A DNA stretch of 5,461 nt from DASYAN01 sp036501345 (GTDB lineage Bacteria > Chloroflexota > Ktedonobacteria > Ktedonobacterales > Ktedonobacteraceae), in NCBI GenBank assembly GCA_036501345.1, contig DASYAN010000306.1, positions 1 to 5,461 on the forward strand. Reading direction: 5' to 3'. Both the position numbers and the translations under genes were made by a program. Under the pieces are notes generated by a model. That model saw nothing but the letters and a program-made list of their open reading frames with translations. It was not told where the DNA came from and ran no database searches. This document shows positions 5,423 to 5,461 of the stretch, piece after piece (the stretch's first letter is position 1; every line of letters starts with the position of its first letter).

Positions 5423-5459
5423 CCGAAACCTTACACCTTCTCAGGGTTTTCGGATAAAC
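5423..5459 (-). promoter_or_regulatory. Shared upstream box, copy 3, with inverted partner
   Basis: GTTTATCCGAAAA (minus strand, 5459-5447) is the third copy of the box, its near edge 93 bases before the ATG at 5354. Here CCGAAACC (5423-5430, plus strand) faces GGTTTTCGG (5445-5453), forming inverted arms with one extra T. The window ends just beyond, so any hairpin element further upstream is not visible. Confidence 0.4.
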
Positions 5460-5461
5460 CC

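Overview
The window is bacterial, and the best guess is a Ktedonobacteria-like member of the Chloroflexota. That guess rests on a concanavalin-A-like C-terminal domain next to a seryl-tRNA synthetase controlled by a T-box, a divergent SerRS subtype, roughly balanced base composition, and secreted Asn/Ala-rich proteins. The taxonomic call is inference; no rRNA or species marker is present.

Layout. Positions 1-578 (+) hold the 3' end of a gene for a jelly-roll (LamG / 3-keto-disaccharide-hydrolase-like) domain. Positions 579-701 are a short non-coding gap that contains a start-less membrane-helix-like stretch. At 702-730 there is a very good sigma-70 promoter driving a serine T-box leader (about 737-1034), in which the specifier UCC, the antiterminator UGGC bulge and the competing terminator can all be read. 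Positions 1063-2352 (+) are serS, a complete SerRS. serS converges on the second block, which lies entirely on the minus strand.

The minus-strand block, in its own order of transcription, is: a secreted protein of 201 aa (5354-4749), a secreted or lipid-anchored protein of 185 aa with a ten-asparagine tail (4538-3981), and a Tat-exported two-domain multicopper oxidase of 377 aa (3586-2453) with a Met-Ala-Gly repeat near its N-terminus. The two small proteins look like distant paralogs of each other. The three genes are separated by long spacers (210 and 394 bases). Even so, each start codon is preceded at 93-116 bases by a related box of about 13 bases, and two of the spacers share a second element whose first 26 bases match at 21 positions. 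This suggests a co-regulated extracytoplasmic copper-oxidase module rather than a compact operon.

How they may work together. SerRS charges tRNA-Ser, and uncharged tRNA-Ser relieves termination in its own leader. The minus-strand set probably acts outside the membrane: the oxidase carries a complete set of type 1, 2 and 3 copper ligand motifs, and the two small exported proteins may be partners of it or of the cell surface. That partnership is inferred only from position and shared upstream sequence. It is the most likely place in the window for something not yet described.
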